Shown here one piece after another: positions 1-8,749 of a DNA stretch of 64,000 bases; position 1 is the first letter of the stretch, and each line of letters opens with the position of its first letter. The notes beneath the pieces were generated by a model that ran no database searches, was not told the origin of the DNA, and saw nothing but the letters and a program-made list of their open reading frames with translations. The translations under genes and the position numbers were made by a program. Origin of the DNA: Chloroflexi bacterium ADurb.Bin180 (lineage in GTDB: Bacteria; Chloroflexota; Anaerolineae; UBA2200); NCBI GenBank assembly GCA_002070215.1, contig MWCV01000010.1, forward strand, positions 1-64,000. The letters run 5' to 3'.

Positions 1-298
1 CTGCTGACGGGGGTACCCTTCAGAGGCCGGGCCAGAGCTCTGGCCTAAGCCGAGGGAGAGGTACGCCTGGTGAGCGAGGAGGCACGCTAAGAGCGACCTG
101 CTGGCAAGAAACAGGCCGTACCTGGCCCTTTGGCAGCCTTTGCAGTGAGCTCGTACGGGCCATCACCGTTCCACAAGCGGCCGAATTCTCCCCTCAGAGG
201 GAGAGCACTTCCTCCAATTCCCTCTTTTTCCACACTCTCCGCCGCTGGTCCGCTTGCGGCCAGGGAGGCGGTTGACCGAGCTGCCCGGCCGACCGCGG
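1..298. other. Gene-free left edge with a possible folded RNA element
   Basis: I see no credible gene here. Positions 60-69 can pair with 112-122 as a 10-base-pair helix with one bulged C, enclosing about 42 bases. Positions 30-45 form a perfect 16-base palindrome just upstream. This could be the 3' part of a structured RNA that begins outside the window, or an untranslated region. I compared it by eye with RNase P RNA, tmRNA, SRP RNA and common riboswitch cores and found no match. Positions 125-298 show nothing recognisable. Confidence 0.2.
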
Positions 299-327
299 TT
301 GACGTCGTCGACCGTACCGGTTACACT
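299..327 (+). promoter_or_regulatory. Sigma70-type promoter for the esterase gene
   Basis: TTGACG at 299-304 and TACACT at 322-327 are separated by exactly 17 bases. Transcription would start near 334, about 20 bases before the start codon and just upstream of the GAGGAGG ribosome binding site at 341-347. Confidence 0.7.
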
Positions 328-353
328 GCAGCCGCAAACAGAGGAGGACTGTG

Positions 354-1106
354 ATGTCCAACATCATTCCCGGCGCCGAACCATTCCACTTCCGCGGTAA
401 TCAGGTTGGCTGTCTGTTGATTCACGGTTTTACCGGCACGCCGCAGGAGATGAGGCGGCTCGGGCAGTTCCTCAACACGCAAGGCTGGACCGTGCAGGGA
501 GTACTGGTGGCGGGCCACGGGACAACCGAGCAGGAGCTGGCCCGCACCAGGTGGCAAGACTGGACGCGCTCGGTAAGCGAGGCAATGGACGAGCTTGCTG
601 GCTCGTGCCGCCAGACCTTTGTCATCGGCCAGTCGGTGGGAGGTGCGCTGGCGCTGCATCTGGCCAGCCATTTTCCGGTGTCGGGTGTTGTGGCGATGGC
701 CACTCCGCTGGTGACGGATCTCAAGCTGCTCTGTTTGGCCCGGGTGGTCAAAGCGATTCGGCCCTACCGCAAGAAGGGCCCCAGCAATATCCTCGACCCC
801 GAGTCGTTGAAAACCAGGGTGGCCTATCAGTACTGGCCGAATGCCGGTAACGAGCAGATCGTGCGCTTTTGCCGCCACTTGCGCGATGACCTGCCCGAGA
901 TCCGCTGCCCCGCACTGCTGATCCATTCCCGACAGGACAAGACGGTCAACCCGGAGATGATGCCTCGGCTCTACGAGCTGCTGGGGTCGAGACAGAAGAC
1001 GATGGTCTGGCTGGAGAACAGCGGTCACGTTGTGACTGAAGACTATGAAAGGGACAGGGTCTATGCTCTTGTGAGCGACCTGGTGCAGGCGCAGTTGGCG
1101 GCGTAG
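354..1106 (+). CDS. Alpha/beta hydrolase, carboxylesterase / monoacylglycerol lipase-like
   Basis: This 250-residue cytosolic protein has the serine hydrolase layout of the Est30/YvaK-type carboxylesterases. The oxyanion-loop motif HGFTGTPQEM lies near residue 22. The nucleophile elbow GQSVGG gives the catalytic Ser near residue 94. The acid is the Asp in SRQDKTVNP, and the base is the His in NSGHVVTED near the C-terminus. The ATG at 354 is preferred over the GTG at 351 because GAGGAGG ends six bases before it. The gene stands alone, with its own promoter, and converges on lepB. The natural ester substrate cannot be read from the sequence. Confidence 0.88.
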   Translation: MSNIIPGAEPFHFRGNQVGCLLIHGFTGTPQEMRRLGQFLNTQGWTVQGVLVAGHGTTEQELARTRWQDWTRSVSEAMDELAGSCRQTFVIGQSVGGALALHLASHFPVSGVVAMATPLVTDLKLLCLARVVKAIRPYRKKGPSNILDPESLKTRVAYQYWPNAGNEQIVRFCRHLRDDLPEIRCPALLIHSRQDKTVNPEMMPRLYELLGSRQKTMVWLENSGHVVTEDYERDRVYALVSDLVQAQLAA

Positions 1107-1110
1107 CGGG

Positions 1111-1147
1111 AAAAAAAGAAGAGCCGGTGCCCGCAGGTACCGGCTCT
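1111..1147. terminator. Bidirectional terminator between esterase and lepB
   Basis: Positions 1120-1131 pair with 1136-1147 (12 pairs, one of them G-U, four-base loop). On the minus strand the hairpin is followed by a long T run (the A run at 1111-1117 read in reverse), so it should end the rpsO-pnp-lepB transcript. On the plus strand the tail is weaker (CTTT). Confidence 0.8.
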
Positions 1148-1160
1148 CTTTGGTCAGTTG

Positions 1161-1853
1161 CTACTTGAGCAGCCCGAGTTCTGTTAGGGGCCAGTAGCGC
1201 AGCCAGGCGTGGCCGATGATGTCGGCCAGCGGGACCTCGCCAAAGCTGCGCGAGTCGTTGCTGTTGGGACGATTGTCGCCCAGCACGAACAGGTGTCCCG
1301 GAGAAACGACCCGCGGCGACATGTCGCTGGTCGACCAGCTTGGCAGGAAGGTCAATGCGGACGTGTAGGGTTCGGTCAGCTCCTTGCCATTGACGTAAAC
1401 GCGCCCGTTCCTGGTTTCGATGGTTTCCCCGGGCAGGGCGATGACGCGCTTGATCAGCGGCTCTGGCAGCACCAGGGCAGGCGCCCTGCGCATCAGTGTG
1501 GCCAGCCAGGCAGCGAAACGAGTGGTGACAGGCACAGGCTGGAAAAAAGGAGCCTTGATCACCACGATATCGCCTCGAGCGGGCGGCCGGAGGTGGTAAG
1601 AGACCTTCTCAATGATCAGGCGCTGGTTGTTGTGGAGGTTGGGTTCCATACTCTGGCCCTCCACGCGCGTGGCCTGCGCAATGAAGAGATTCACCACCAG
1701 CACGATGAGCAGGGCCGGCAGGATGGTCTCGAGGATGTCCCGAGTCCAGCCCCCCAACCTCTGTTCCCAGGAGACGGGAGGAGGCGGTGACGCCACCTCC
1801 GTTACGGGTTGAGCTTCGATGTCGAGTTGGGTCCCCGCGTCAGGTTGGGTCAT
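1161..1853 (-). CDS. lepB: Signal peptidase I
   Basis: Membrane-anchored type I signal peptidase, 230 residues, which removes signal peptides from exported proteins on the outer face of the membrane. A cytoplasmic N-terminal tail of about 37 residues precedes one transmembrane anchor at roughly 38-60. The catalytic Ser lies in GQSMEPNL, and the general-base Lys in IKRVIALPGE. The C-terminal box GDNRPNSNDSRSFG is also present. The start codon overlaps the pnp stop as ATGA, so the two are translationally coupled. The gene ends at a bidirectional terminator. The many secreted proteins in this window would be natural substrates. Confidence 0.96.
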   Translation of the reverse strand: MTQPDAGTQLDIEAQPVTEVASPPPPVSWEQRLGGWTRDILETILPALLIVLVVNLFIAQATRVEGQSMEPNLHNNQRLIIEKVSYHLRPPARGDIVVIKAPFFQPVPVTTRFAAWLATLMRRAPALVLPEPLIKRVIALPGETIETRNGRVYVNGKELTEPYTSALTFLPSWSTSDMSPRVVSPGHLFVLGDNRPNSNDSRSFGEVPLADIIGHAWLRYWPLTELGLLK

Positions 1854-4063
1854 CGCCGTGACCGCGAGTCTCCCCTTCCGCCTTCAGGGCGACGGTCGCC
1901 CGAACCGCGGGGTCGAAACGGCCGTGGACCCGAGCCGCCGCTGCTTCTGTTGCGCTGATCGCGCTCGCGCGCCTGTTCGGCAGTGAGCCCCTCCAGTACC
2001 GCGGAGCGAGAAAGCCGGATCTTGCCGTCGCCATCGATATCGATGACCATGACCATGATCTCGTCACCAAGCTTGACGACGTCCTCTACCTTGCCCACCC
2101 TAAAGTCGGCTAGCTGAGAGATGTGCACCAGACCATCGGTGCCGGGCAGGATTTCCACAAACGCGCCAAAGTCGGTGATGCGTACTACCTTGCCGACGTA
2201 GATCTTGCCGACTTCGGGCACTTCGGTAAGCTGGCGGATCATGGCCACCGCCTTGTCGCTGCCTTCCTTCTCGACAGAAGCGACAAACACGGTGCCATCG
2301 TCTTCGACGTCGATCTTGGCGCCTGTCTCCTCGATAATCTTGCGAATCATCTTGCCGCCGGGACCGATGACCGCGCCGATCTTCTGCGGATCGATCTTGA
2401 GCAGCGTGATCCGCGGGGCGTAGGGAGAGAGCTCGGGTCGGGCCGAGCCGAGCGTGCTGAGCATTTTGTCCAGGACAAAGAGACGCGCTTCCCTGGCCTG
2501 AGCCAGCGCCGTGCGCATAACGTCCGGGGCGATGCCCTTGATCTTGAGGTCCATCTGCAGAGCAGTAACGCCGTTGGCGGTTCCGGCGACCTTGAAATCC
2601 ATGTCGCCGAGAAAGTCCTCCATGCCCTGGATATCCGTGAGCACTGCGACCCGGTCATCTTCCTTGATCAGGCCCATGGCGATGCCCGCCACCGGCGCCT
2701 TGATCGGCACACCGGCGTCCATCAGCGCGAGGGTACTGGCGCAGACGCTGGCCATAGAGGTCGAACCGTTGGACGACAGTACTTCTGACACCAGGCGGAT
2801 GGTGTAGGGGAACTGCTCCTGCGGCGGGATCATCGGCACCAGGGCGCGCTCGGCGAGTGCGCCGTGGCCGATCTCACGCCTGCCCGGCGAGCGCGGTCGC
2901 GACGTCTCGCCCGTGCTGTAGGGGGGAAAGTTGTAGTGGTGCATATAGCGCTTGGTGTCTTCTGTGCCAAGGCCGTCGATGATCTGCTCATCGCTGGCGG
3001 TGCCCAGAGTGGCGATCGTCAGAACCTGCGTTTCGCCGCGGGTGAACAGCCCCGAACCATGAGTGCGGGGCAGCAGGCCGACTTCGCAACTGATGGGACG
3101 GATGGTCTTGAGGTCGCGGCCGTCAGGGCGGTGCCCTTTGGCCAGGATTGCCTCGCGGACCAGGCGCTTGACGTGGTTGTCGAACGCCGTCGAGACCTCG
3201 GCCGCCGGGTACGTTTCTGCGAACAGCTTGGCCAGCTCTGTGCGGAGGTCGTTGAGCATCTGGTTGCGCTGCTCTTTGGTCGGCGCCGCCAGCGCCTGTG
3301 CGGCCCGGTCACCGACTCGGGCCAGGACTGCCTGCTCTGTTTCCGGGCTTACTTTGAAGAGAGGGAACTCTCGCTTGGCCTTGCCCAGCTCGGCCTGCAT
3401 CTGCTGCTGCATGCGGATCACGTCCTGGAAAGCCTGATGGCCTTCCTGGAGCGCCTGCAGGAGCACGTCTTCGGGCACTTCGTTCGCGCCTGCTTCGACC
3501 ATGATTACGGAATCGGCGGTGCCAGCGATGCGCAGGTCCATCTGGCTGGTCTGCATCTGCGAAGTGGTGGGATTGAACAGCAGCTTGCCATCGGCATAGC
3601 CCAGACGGATGGCACCGACCGGTCCATTGAAGGGGATATCCGAGATCATGAGCGCAGCAGACGCACCGATGATCGCCAGAATGTCGAGGTAGTGCTCCTG
3701 GTCAGTCGATAGTGCGGTGATGATGACCTGCACGTCGTTGACCATACCCTTGGGGAACAAGGGCCGCAGGGGACGGTCTACCAGGCGGCACAGCAGCGTA
3801 GCCTCTTCGGTGGGACGCCCCTCGCGCTTGAAGAAGCCGCCAGGGATCTTGCCCGCCGCGTAGAGGCGCTCTTCATAGTCCACGGCCAGGGGGAAGAACG
3901 AGACGTCGGCCCTGGGCTGCTGAGCGGCCGTCGCGGTGGCGAGGATGACCGTGTCGCCGCAGCGCACTGTAACGGCGCCGCCGGCCTGGCCCGCCAACTT
4001 GCCCGTCTCGACCACGATCTTGCTGTCGCCAAGTGTGGCCTCAAAAGTCTTTGCCATATTCAT
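1850..4063 (-). CDS. pnp: Polyribonucleotide nucleotidyltransferase
   Basis: PNPase, 737 residues, the phosphorolytic 3'-5' exoribonuclease of mRNA decay. Order of parts: first RNase PH domain (about 10-145), helical domain (145-240), second RNase PH domain (310-545), KH domain (about 555-615) with the loop IGPGGKMIRKI, then an S1 domain (about 620-690), and a basic Arg/Gly-rich tail. The length is normal for the family. I take the first ATG (4063) because AGAAGG lies nine bases upstream; a second ATG is two codons in. The gene follows rpsO, as in many bacteria, and couples to lepB by ATGA. Confidence 0.97.
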   Translation of the reverse strand: MNMAKTFEATLGDSKIVVETGKLAGQAGGAVTVRCGDTVILATATAAQQPRADVSFFPLAVDYEERLYAAGKIPGGFFKREGRPTEEATLLCRLVDRPLRPLFPKGMVNDVQVIITALSTDQEHYLDILAIIGASAALMISDIPFNGPVGAIRLGYADGKLLFNPTTSQMQTSQMDLRIAGTADSVIMVEAGANEVPEDVLLQALQEGHQAFQDVIRMQQQMQAELGKAKREFPLFKVSPETEQAVLARVGDRAAQALAAPTKEQRNQMLNDLRTELAKLFAETYPAAEVSTAFDNHVKRLVREAILAKGHRPDGRDLKTIRPISCEVGLLPRTHGSGLFTRGETQVLTIATLGTASDEQIIDGLGTEDTKRYMHHYNFPPYSTGETSRPRSPGRREIGHGALAERALVPMIPPQEQFPYTIRLVSEVLSSNGSTSMASVCASTLALMDAGVPIKAPVAGIAMGLIKEDDRVAVLTDIQGMEDFLGDMDFKVAGTANGVTALQMDLKIKGIAPDVMRTALAQAREARLFVLDKMLSTLGSARPELSPYAPRITLLKIDPQKIGAVIGPGGKMIRKIIEETGAKIDVEDDGTVFVASVEKEGSDKAVAMIRQLTEVPEVGKIYVGKVVRITDFGAFVEILPGTDGLVHISQLADFRVGKVEDVVKLGDEIMVMVIDIDGDGKIRLSRSAVLEGLTAEQARERDQRNRSSGGSGPRPFRPRGSGDRRPEGGRGDSRSRR

Positions 4064-4226
4064 TTCTTTGTACCTTCTCTACCGATGATTGAGGGCGAGA
4101 CGGGTGGCCAGGGACTGGGGACTGTGTCGCTGCGCGGCCGTCTTGTGCGTACACGGCCACAGCGCCGCACTCCCCAATTCCTGCCCTGCCTGCTCGGTGC
4201 CTCCTTACCTGCTTCTCAACAAACGA

Positions 4227-4255
4227 ACGAGTAGATGAAACGGCCATCTACTCGT
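4227..4255 (-). other. Stem-loop in the rpsO-pnp spacer
   Basis: A perfect 11-base-pair inverted repeat (4227-4237 with 4245-4255, seven-base loop) sits in the 227-base spacer between rpsO and pnp. On the minus-strand RNA it is followed by TCGTTTGTTG, a poor T tract, so it is a weak or partial terminator at best. It could instead be an mRNA processing site. In E. coli the rpsO-pnp spacer carries an RNase III-cleaved hairpin through which PNPase controls itself; that role here is inference. Confidence 0.5.
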
Positions 4256-4290
4256 CCATCCGTGTATGCCTTTCAGCGCTGCGAATCGAG

Positions 4291-4560
4291 CTATTTGCGC
4301 AGCTCCAGCTTGGCCACGATCTGCTTGTAGCGAGCTGCATCCGTGCGGCTGAGATAAGCCAGATGCCGACGACGCTGCCCTACCATCTTGAGCAAGCCGC
4401 GTCGCGAGGATTCGTCATGCTGGTTGGCCTTCAGGTGCTCAGTCAGGACGTTGATGCGCTGAGTCAACAGCGCTACCTGCACCTCGGGTGAGCCGGTGTC
4501 ACTCGGATGGACGCGATATTCTTTGATGGTGGCTTCCTTGGCGGTTTTCTCCAAAGCCAT
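4291..4560 (-). CDS. rpsO: Ribosomal protein S15
   Basis: Small-subunit protein S15, 89 residues, the usual length. The signature region [19 protein letters not shown] is followed by LTEHLKAN and the [18 protein letters not shown] segment that binds 16S rRNA. The reading frame is open further upstream, but translation should begin at 4560: AGGGAGGTG lies about five bases before that ATG, and homology starts there. A strong promoter lies 43-71 bases upstream. It is the first gene of the rpsO-pnp-lepB transcript. Confidence 0.97.
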   Translation of the reverse strand: MALEKTAKEATIKEYRVHPSDTGSPEVQVALLTQRINVLTEHLKANQHDESSRRGLLKMVGQRRRHLAYLSRTDAARYKQIVAKLELRK

Positions 4561-4602
4561 GCCGCACCTCCCTTCTAGAAACGACATCGAACGCGAGTTG
4601 CC

Positions 4603-4631
4603 AGTATACCATACTTCGAACAGGAATGCAA
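4603..4631 (-). promoter_or_regulatory. Promoter of rpsO-pnp-lepB
   Basis: Read on the minus strand: TTGCAT (4631-4626), a 17-base spacer, and TATACT (4608-4603). Transcription would start near 4596, giving a leader of about 35 bases before rpsO. Confidence 0.75.
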
Positions 4632-4713
4632 ACTCACGGGCCTCGCTGCGTTCCGCTGGCTTCAGGAGACCTCGCTCACATCCGGGGCGAGAACTACGCA
4701 AAAGGAAGACACG

Positions 4714-4742
4714 TTGACAGACGGCTGGAAACCCGGCATAAT
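4714..4742 (+). promoter_or_regulatory. Promoter of the TPR protein gene
   Basis: TTGACA at 4714-4719 and CATAAT at 4737-4742 with a 17-base spacer. It lies back to back with the rpsO promoter, about 80 bases apart. The predicted start near 4749 leaves a leader of about 45 bases before the AAAGGAGGA ribosome binding site. Confidence 0.75.
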
Positions 4743-4793
4743 TGTTCTGTTGGGCGTGGCTGCATCGTGCTCGGATGGACCAAAGGAGGATGC

Positions 4794-6722
4794 ATGGCCA
4801 GGGTTGCTCTGCAAGAGTACCTCAGCGAAGCTCGCGAACTGATCGATACCCAGGCTTTTGACCAAGCTATTGCCATCTGTCGGCATATCCTGTTGCGCTA
4901 TCCGAAGCATATCCGCACCTACCAGATTCTTGGTGAAGCCTGCCTGGAAAAGGGCGAGACCAGTGAAGCCATCGCGGTTTTCAAACGGCTTCTCGAGCAC
5001 GCCGACCCGGAGAACTTTAGCGCCTACGCCGGTCTGGGGGTGGCCTACGAGGACCTTGGTCAGTTGGAGCAGGCCATCTGGTACATGGAGAGAGCTTTCG
5101 AACTGGCGCCAAGCAACGAAGACGTGAGCAACGCGCTCAAGCGGCTCTACCAGAAGCGCGATGGCAGCAAACCGGACCGGATTCGCCACAACAAGGTCGC
5201 GCTGGCACGCCTCTATTGCAAAGGGGGGCAATACCAGCAGGCCATCCAGGAGCTGCGCGAGGTGCTCGAGTCGGAGCCGGCTCCTGGCCGGCTGGACCTG
5301 AGACTGTCCCTGGCAGAGGCCCTCTGGCGTGACGGCCACCGTGAGCAGGCGGCCGATGCGGCCAGGAGCATCCTTCAGACGGCACCAGACTGCCTGAAAG
5401 CCATCCTCATCCTGGGCAAGATCCTGATTGAAAAGGGACGTCGCGATGAAGGCGTGGCAGTCCTGGTGCGCTCGAGGGCGCTCGATCCGGAGAACCTGGT
5501 CGCGCAGGCCTTGTTTGGAGCAGACTCGCCTCTGCCGCCCGAAGTGGTGTTGCTCCCGAGAATGCGCGCCGAGGCGACTGCCGAGATCGTGGCAGCACCA
5601 GACGAGGCTGAGTCAGTGACAGCCGCTGCTGCACCAGAAGCCGCAGAGGTTGTTGAACCGGCTGGCCCGGCCGGCCAGGAGTCACAACCCGCAGAGGCCG
5701 GCGAGCCCGTTGAGGAATCTGCGCTTGCGGCTGCTCGGGAAGAGGTCGGCCCAGAGACGCCAACGCCGGAGCTGCCCGCGGAGGCGGTACTGAGCACAAC
5801 CCCGCCGGCGGATCAGCCGGCCGAGGAGATTGAAGCAGCCGCTGTCGCGCCAGCGCTGGAGCCGGTCGAACCGGTTGGCGTGACTCCACCGGAGGCTGCA
5901 CAGCAAGAGACGGAAACAGTCGAAGCGACTCCATCTGAGCCAGCACCGTCAGCACCCGAGGCAGCCGTAGCTGAACCGCCCGTCTCTCAAGAGCCAGGCC
6001 AGGAGTGGGACCAGCCGCGCCCAGTGGCAGAGGTGATGGTGCCGGCGGCGGAGACGGATGGATTGCTGCTGGCACCGCCTCCGGTTGAGTTGCTGGCTGC
6101 ACCAACCGGGCCCGCTGCCGAGCTGGCAGAGCCGGTGGCCGAACAGGCTGTCGAGGCCCAGACCGTCAGGCCGGAGCCGGCAGCGCTAGAAGCAGTGGCG
6201 ACGGTCGAGGCTGAGACGCAGCCCCTACCAACGGAGCCGGTCGCAGCGCAACCCTTGGGCACTGAAGTGCCGCCTCCCACTGAATTGGCGGTGACCGAGC
6301 TGGCCGGGCCTGCGCCAACGAAGAGCACCACAGCGCGAAGGCGACGCAAGAAGGCAGCGGAGGCCCCGCCACCTCTGGAAGCGATGGCCGGGGTCAGCGC
6401 GGGGCTGCTGTCGGAGATAGAGCGCTGCCGCCAGCAGTTGGAAGTCAAGCCGAAAGACGACGATGCCCGACTGGCCCTGGCGCGGGCCTACCGCGATGCG
6501 GCGCAGATCAAGCTGGCACTCCAGGAATATGACATCCTGGCACACAGCAAGACCAAGAGAACGGCGGAGATTGTGGCCGATATGGAGGGGCTGGTCGCCT
6601 CACGGCCAGACAATCTGGAAGCGCACGAGCTGCTGGCCGATGTCTATGCCAAGAACGGGCAGCTGCAGTTGGCTCTTCAACGCTATCGCTGGGTGTTGGA
6701 GCGGATGCGACAGCAGTCGTGA
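4794..6722 (+). CDS. Tetratricopeptide repeat protein with a long Ala/Glu/Pro linker
   Basis: A 642-residue protein with no signal peptide or membrane segment. Residues 1 to about 260 are degenerate TPR units (for example the stretches beginning [16 protein letters not shown] and [16 protein letters not shown]). Residues about 265-530 are low-complexity and rich in Ala, Glu, Pro and Val, with no predicted fold. The C-terminal 100 residues return to TPRs ([10 protein letters not shown] and [13 protein letters not shown]). AAAGGAGGA fixes the start at 4794; the frame is open upstream but without a signal. It is likely a scaffold for protein contacts. ndk follows 56 bases later. No specific partner can be named. 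Confidence 0.85.
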   Translation: MARVALQEYLSEARELIDTQAFDQAIAICRHILLRYPKHIRTYQILGEACLEKGETSEAIAVFKRLLEHADPENFSAYAGLGVAYEDLGQLEQAIWYMERAFELAPSNEDVSNALKRLYQKRDGSKPDRIRHNKVALARLYCKGGQYQQAIQELREVLESEPAPGRLDLRLSLAEALWRDGHREQAADAARSILQTAPDCLKAILILGKILIEKGRRDEGVAVLVRSRALDPENLVAQALFGADSPLPPEVVLLPRMRAEATAEIVAAPDEAESVTAAAAPEAAEVVEPAGPAGQESQPAEAGEPVEESALAAAREEVGPETPTPELPAEAVLSTTPPADQPAEEIEAAAVAPALEPVEPVGVTPPEAAQQETETVEATPSEPAPSAPEAAVAEPPVSQEPGQEWDQPRPVAEVMVPAAETDGLLLAPPPVELLAAPTGPAAELAEPVAEQAVEAQTVRPEPAALEAVATVEAETQPLPTEPVAAQPLGTEVPPPTELAVTELAGPAPTKSTTARRRRKKAAEAPPPLEAMAGVSAGLLSEIERCRQQLEVKPKDDDARLALARAYRDAAQIKLALQEYDILAHSKTKRTAEIVADMEGLVASRPDNLEAHELLADVYAKNGQLQLALQRYRWVLERMRQQS

Positions 6723-6778
6723 GATCCGGCACCATCGGCGATGGATGCTCTCATTCCCTACTTGGAGATGGCTGAGAT

Positions 6779-7228
6779 ATGGAAAGAACGCTGGTAATCA
6801 TCAAGCCCGACGGAGTGCAGCGGGGGCTCATTGGTGAGATCATCGCTCGCCTCGAGCGGCGCGGACTCAAGATCATTGGCCTCAAGATGATGCAGATCAG
6901 CCGCGAGCTGGCGGCCAAACACTATGGCGTGCATCAGGGCAAGCCATTCTACGAAGGGCTGGTCAACTATATCACCTCAAGCCCGGTGGTAGTAATGGCA
7001 GTCGAAGGCAAGAAGGCGATCGAGATGGTGCGCCAGACGATGGGCAAGACCAACCCGCTCGACGCTGCCCCCGGAACGATCCGCGCCGATCTGGCGGTCG
7101 ACATTGGGCGCAACCTGGTTCACGGCTCTGACGGTGCGCAGACTGCCGAGTTCGAGCTGGGATTGTTCTTCCGCCCCGACGAGCTGGTTGCCTGGGACCG
7201 CAGTGTAGAACCCTGGATCGTGGAATAA
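6779..7228 (+). CDS. ndk: Nucleoside diphosphate kinase
   Basis: NDP kinase, 149 residues, which equilibrates nucleoside di- and triphosphates through a phospho-histidine. The N-terminal ERTLVIIKPDGVQRG matches the family. The catalytic His is in NLVHGSDGAQTAEFE, the canonical active-site motif. Cytosolic, normal length. GGAG lies about 11 bases before the ATG. It probably shares the transcript of the TPR gene and ends at the hairpin that follows. Confidence 0.97.
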   Translation: MERTLVIIKPDGVQRGLIGEIIARLERRGLKIIGLKMMQISRELAAKHYGVHQGKPFYEGLVNYITSSPVVVMAVEGKKAIEMVRQTMGKTNPLDAAPGTIRADLAVDIGRNLVHGSDGAQTAEFELGLFFRPDELVAWDRSVEPWIVE

Positions 7229-7232
7229 GGCC

Positions 7233-7270
7233 AAAAAAAAGACCAGGGCGGGTCATCCTGCCCTGGTCTT
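7233..7270. terminator. Terminator between ndk and rsfS
   Basis: Fourteen-base-pair hairpin (7239-7252 with 7257-7270, four-base loop). On the minus strand it is followed by eight T residues (A run at 7233-7240), making it a strong terminator for rsfS. On the plus strand it follows ndk but has only a weak T tail. Confidence 0.82.
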
Positions 7271-7288
7271 GGCTTGCCGCAACGGCTC

Positions 7289-7633
7289 CTACAAGAGCCG
7301 AACTACCGTCCTCGCGTCTTTCCACAACTGCTCGAGGTTGTAGTATTGCCGCGTCGGCGCCGAAAAGATGTGCACTACCACCGAGCCATAGTCAAGCAGC
7401 AGCCACCCCGAAGCAGGGCTGCCCTCCGAATGGATCAGCGTGGCTCCGCTGGCCCGCGTCTTGGCGCGGATCTCCTCAGCCAGGGCGTGCAACTGTTTCT
7501 GGCTGGCTCCGCTGCAGACGACGAAGTAGTCGGCGAAAGATGACAGGCCGCGAATGTCGAGAAGCAGGACATCCTCGCCCATCTTGGCGACCGCTGCATC
7601 CACGATTGTCTGACCTAGCTGCTCCGGCTCCAG
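7289..7633 (-). CDS. rsfS: Ribosomal silencing factor RsfS (Iojap family)
   Basis: RsfS binds ribosomal protein L14 on the large subunit and blocks subunit joining when nutrients are short. The family core is clear: EDVLLLDIRGLSSFADYFVVCSG, then the loop SGWLLLDYGSVVVHIF and the tail YYNLEQLW. The first in-frame ordinary start is GTG at 7603. However, GGAGGAGG lies just before a CTG at 7633 that adds ten residues (LEPEQLGQTI), and family members usually have about ten residues at that place. I therefore give the CTG start, with the GTG as the alternative. The protein would be 114 residues. Confidence 0.85.
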   Translation of the reverse strand: MEPEQLGQTIVDAAVAKMGEDVLLLDIRGLSSFADYFVVCSGASQKQLHALAEEIRAKTRASGATLIHSEGSPASGWLLLDYGSVVVHIFSAPTRQYYNLEQLWKDARTVVRLL

Positions 7634-7724
7634 AGCCTTCCTCCTCCGGGCATGTACCAGCCTGCCACAAACGCTGACGGTATTATTCTAGCTTGTTCCG
7701 GCTCTGGCAGCAAACGGCTCTGGT

Positions 7725-8174
7725 TCAGATGTCCCGCAGCCATTTCTCCATCGCCGCTCGGTGCGTTCCGGACCAGTAGAATCGGGCGCACCGGGGACAG
7801 AGGTGAAACTCGTTCTGTGTCTGGAAGGTGAAGGGCGGCACTCTGCCCCGGGCTTGCTCCTTGTCGATTGGTGTCAATGGAGAGTTGCAGCGCGGGCAGC
7901 GAGTGAAGGTGGCCTGAGGCTTGCCTCCTACGAACTGCAGTACCTGCGCCAGTTGTCGGCGAAGGCCCGTTTCCTCAATAAGAAGGCAGGCTGGTCCTCG
8001 CCGGGCGGCCAGGCCGCGATCCCTGGTGAGCAGCAGGCGACCCTCCGACATTGCCAGGCGCACCAGAGCGTCGTCGTCCAGCCGTGCATCGTAGACGGTG
8101 TCATAACCGAGGATGCGCAGCCACTTGGCGAGTGTGCCGAGCATAGCATCGACGAGAAAGGATACATCGCTCAT
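7725..8174 (-). CDS. Mut7-C RNase domain protein with zinc ribbon
   Basis: A 149-residue protein of the Mut7-C family (PIN-like nuclease fold). The N-terminal half carries FLVDAMLGTLAKWLRILGYD with the conserved Asp, and LLLTRDRGLA with a second acidic cluster. The C-terminal half has two CxxC pairs (CPRCNS and CPRCAR) that should bind zinc, with the usual FxxCP-FYW ending. ATG at 8174 is chosen because AGGGG lies seven bases upstream. RNase activity is inferred from the fold; the target RNA is unknown. Confidence 0.85.
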   Translation of the reverse strand: MSDVSFLVDAMLGTLAKWLRILGYDTVYDARLDDDALVRLAMSEGRLLLTRDRGLAARRGPACLLIEETGLRRQLAQVLQFVGGKPQATFTRCPRCNSPLTPIDKEQARGRVPPFTFQTQNEFHLCPRCARFYWSGTHRAAMEKWLRDI

Positions 8175-8379
8175 CAGCAAGCCCCTGTCAACTCATCTCC
8201 TGGCCATCTTACCCGGCACGCACTCGGAGGGCAAGCCTCTGCACGGCGTCGGGATTGATTGACAAAGGAATGAGAGTGCGCTACAGTTGCAAGCGTCTCG
8301 TGCACCCGGCAAGGATCGAACTCTCAGAGCTCGTCCGAAGTCTTGTGCCGCCGACGAGTGCAGAGAGAAATGGTGCAGC

Positions 8380-8694
8380 ATGCAGAGCGGGTGGGGTTGG
8401 AAGAGCATCGTCGTGGCGCTATTGGGTGCTGTAGTCGGGGCACTGCTGGAACCTGTGGTGAACGGGTTGATCGGCCGGGTGCTCATCCGGGACGGCCAGC
8501 TCTGGGGTGCTGTAGTGGCCCTGTTTGCGATGTCCATCCCCAACCTGGCGCAGATGGGCCGGATGGCCGTCAAGAGCGACCGGCCAGCGGTCAATCTGGC
8601 CGTTGGATTCGGGTTGTTCGTCGTTATCTCTCTGTTGATCATTCTCATCATGGTGGGCATCTTGCTGGGCGTGGGGCGCATCATCGGATCATGA
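8380..8694 (+). CDS. Small membrane protein of unknown function
   Basis: I do not recognise this 104-residue protein. It has a hydrophobic N-terminal segment (about 9-30), a central segment around residues 40-55, and a very hydrophobic C-terminal segment (about 75-100), so two or three membrane helices. I place the start at the ATG at 8380 because the upstream in-frame stretch is Arg/Cys-rich and unlike a membrane protein, but the ribosome binding site is weak. The next gene begins 56 bases downstream in the same direction. Confidence 0.55.
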   Translation: MQSGWGWKSIVVALLGAVVGALLEPVVNGLIGRVLIRDGQLWGAVVALFAMSIPNLAQMGRMAVKSDRPAVNLAVGFGLFVVISLLIILIMVGILLGVGRIIGS

Positions 8695-8749
8695 CCGGGC
8701 CAGCAGAGACCCTGGCAGGCTTGATGGCCGTCAGGGGAAGGAGCAAGTT

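Noticed and set aside
30-45. Sixteen-base palindrome as an attachment or operator site
   Set aside because: No integrase, repeat partner or regulator gene is near it; it is noted only as part of a possible RNA fold.
130-354. Short plus-strand frame before the esterase
   Set aside because: It spans the promoter and ribosome binding site of the next gene and shows no protein-like pattern.
321-1028. Long minus-strand open frame opposite the esterase
   Set aside because: It is a mirror of a gene with clear catalytic motifs; its own translation has no recognisable domain and no ribosome binding site.
2123-3712. Several plus-strand open frames of 200-280 codons within pnp
   Set aside because: They lie wholly inside pnp, whose domains are complete, and follow from the high-GC codon pattern.
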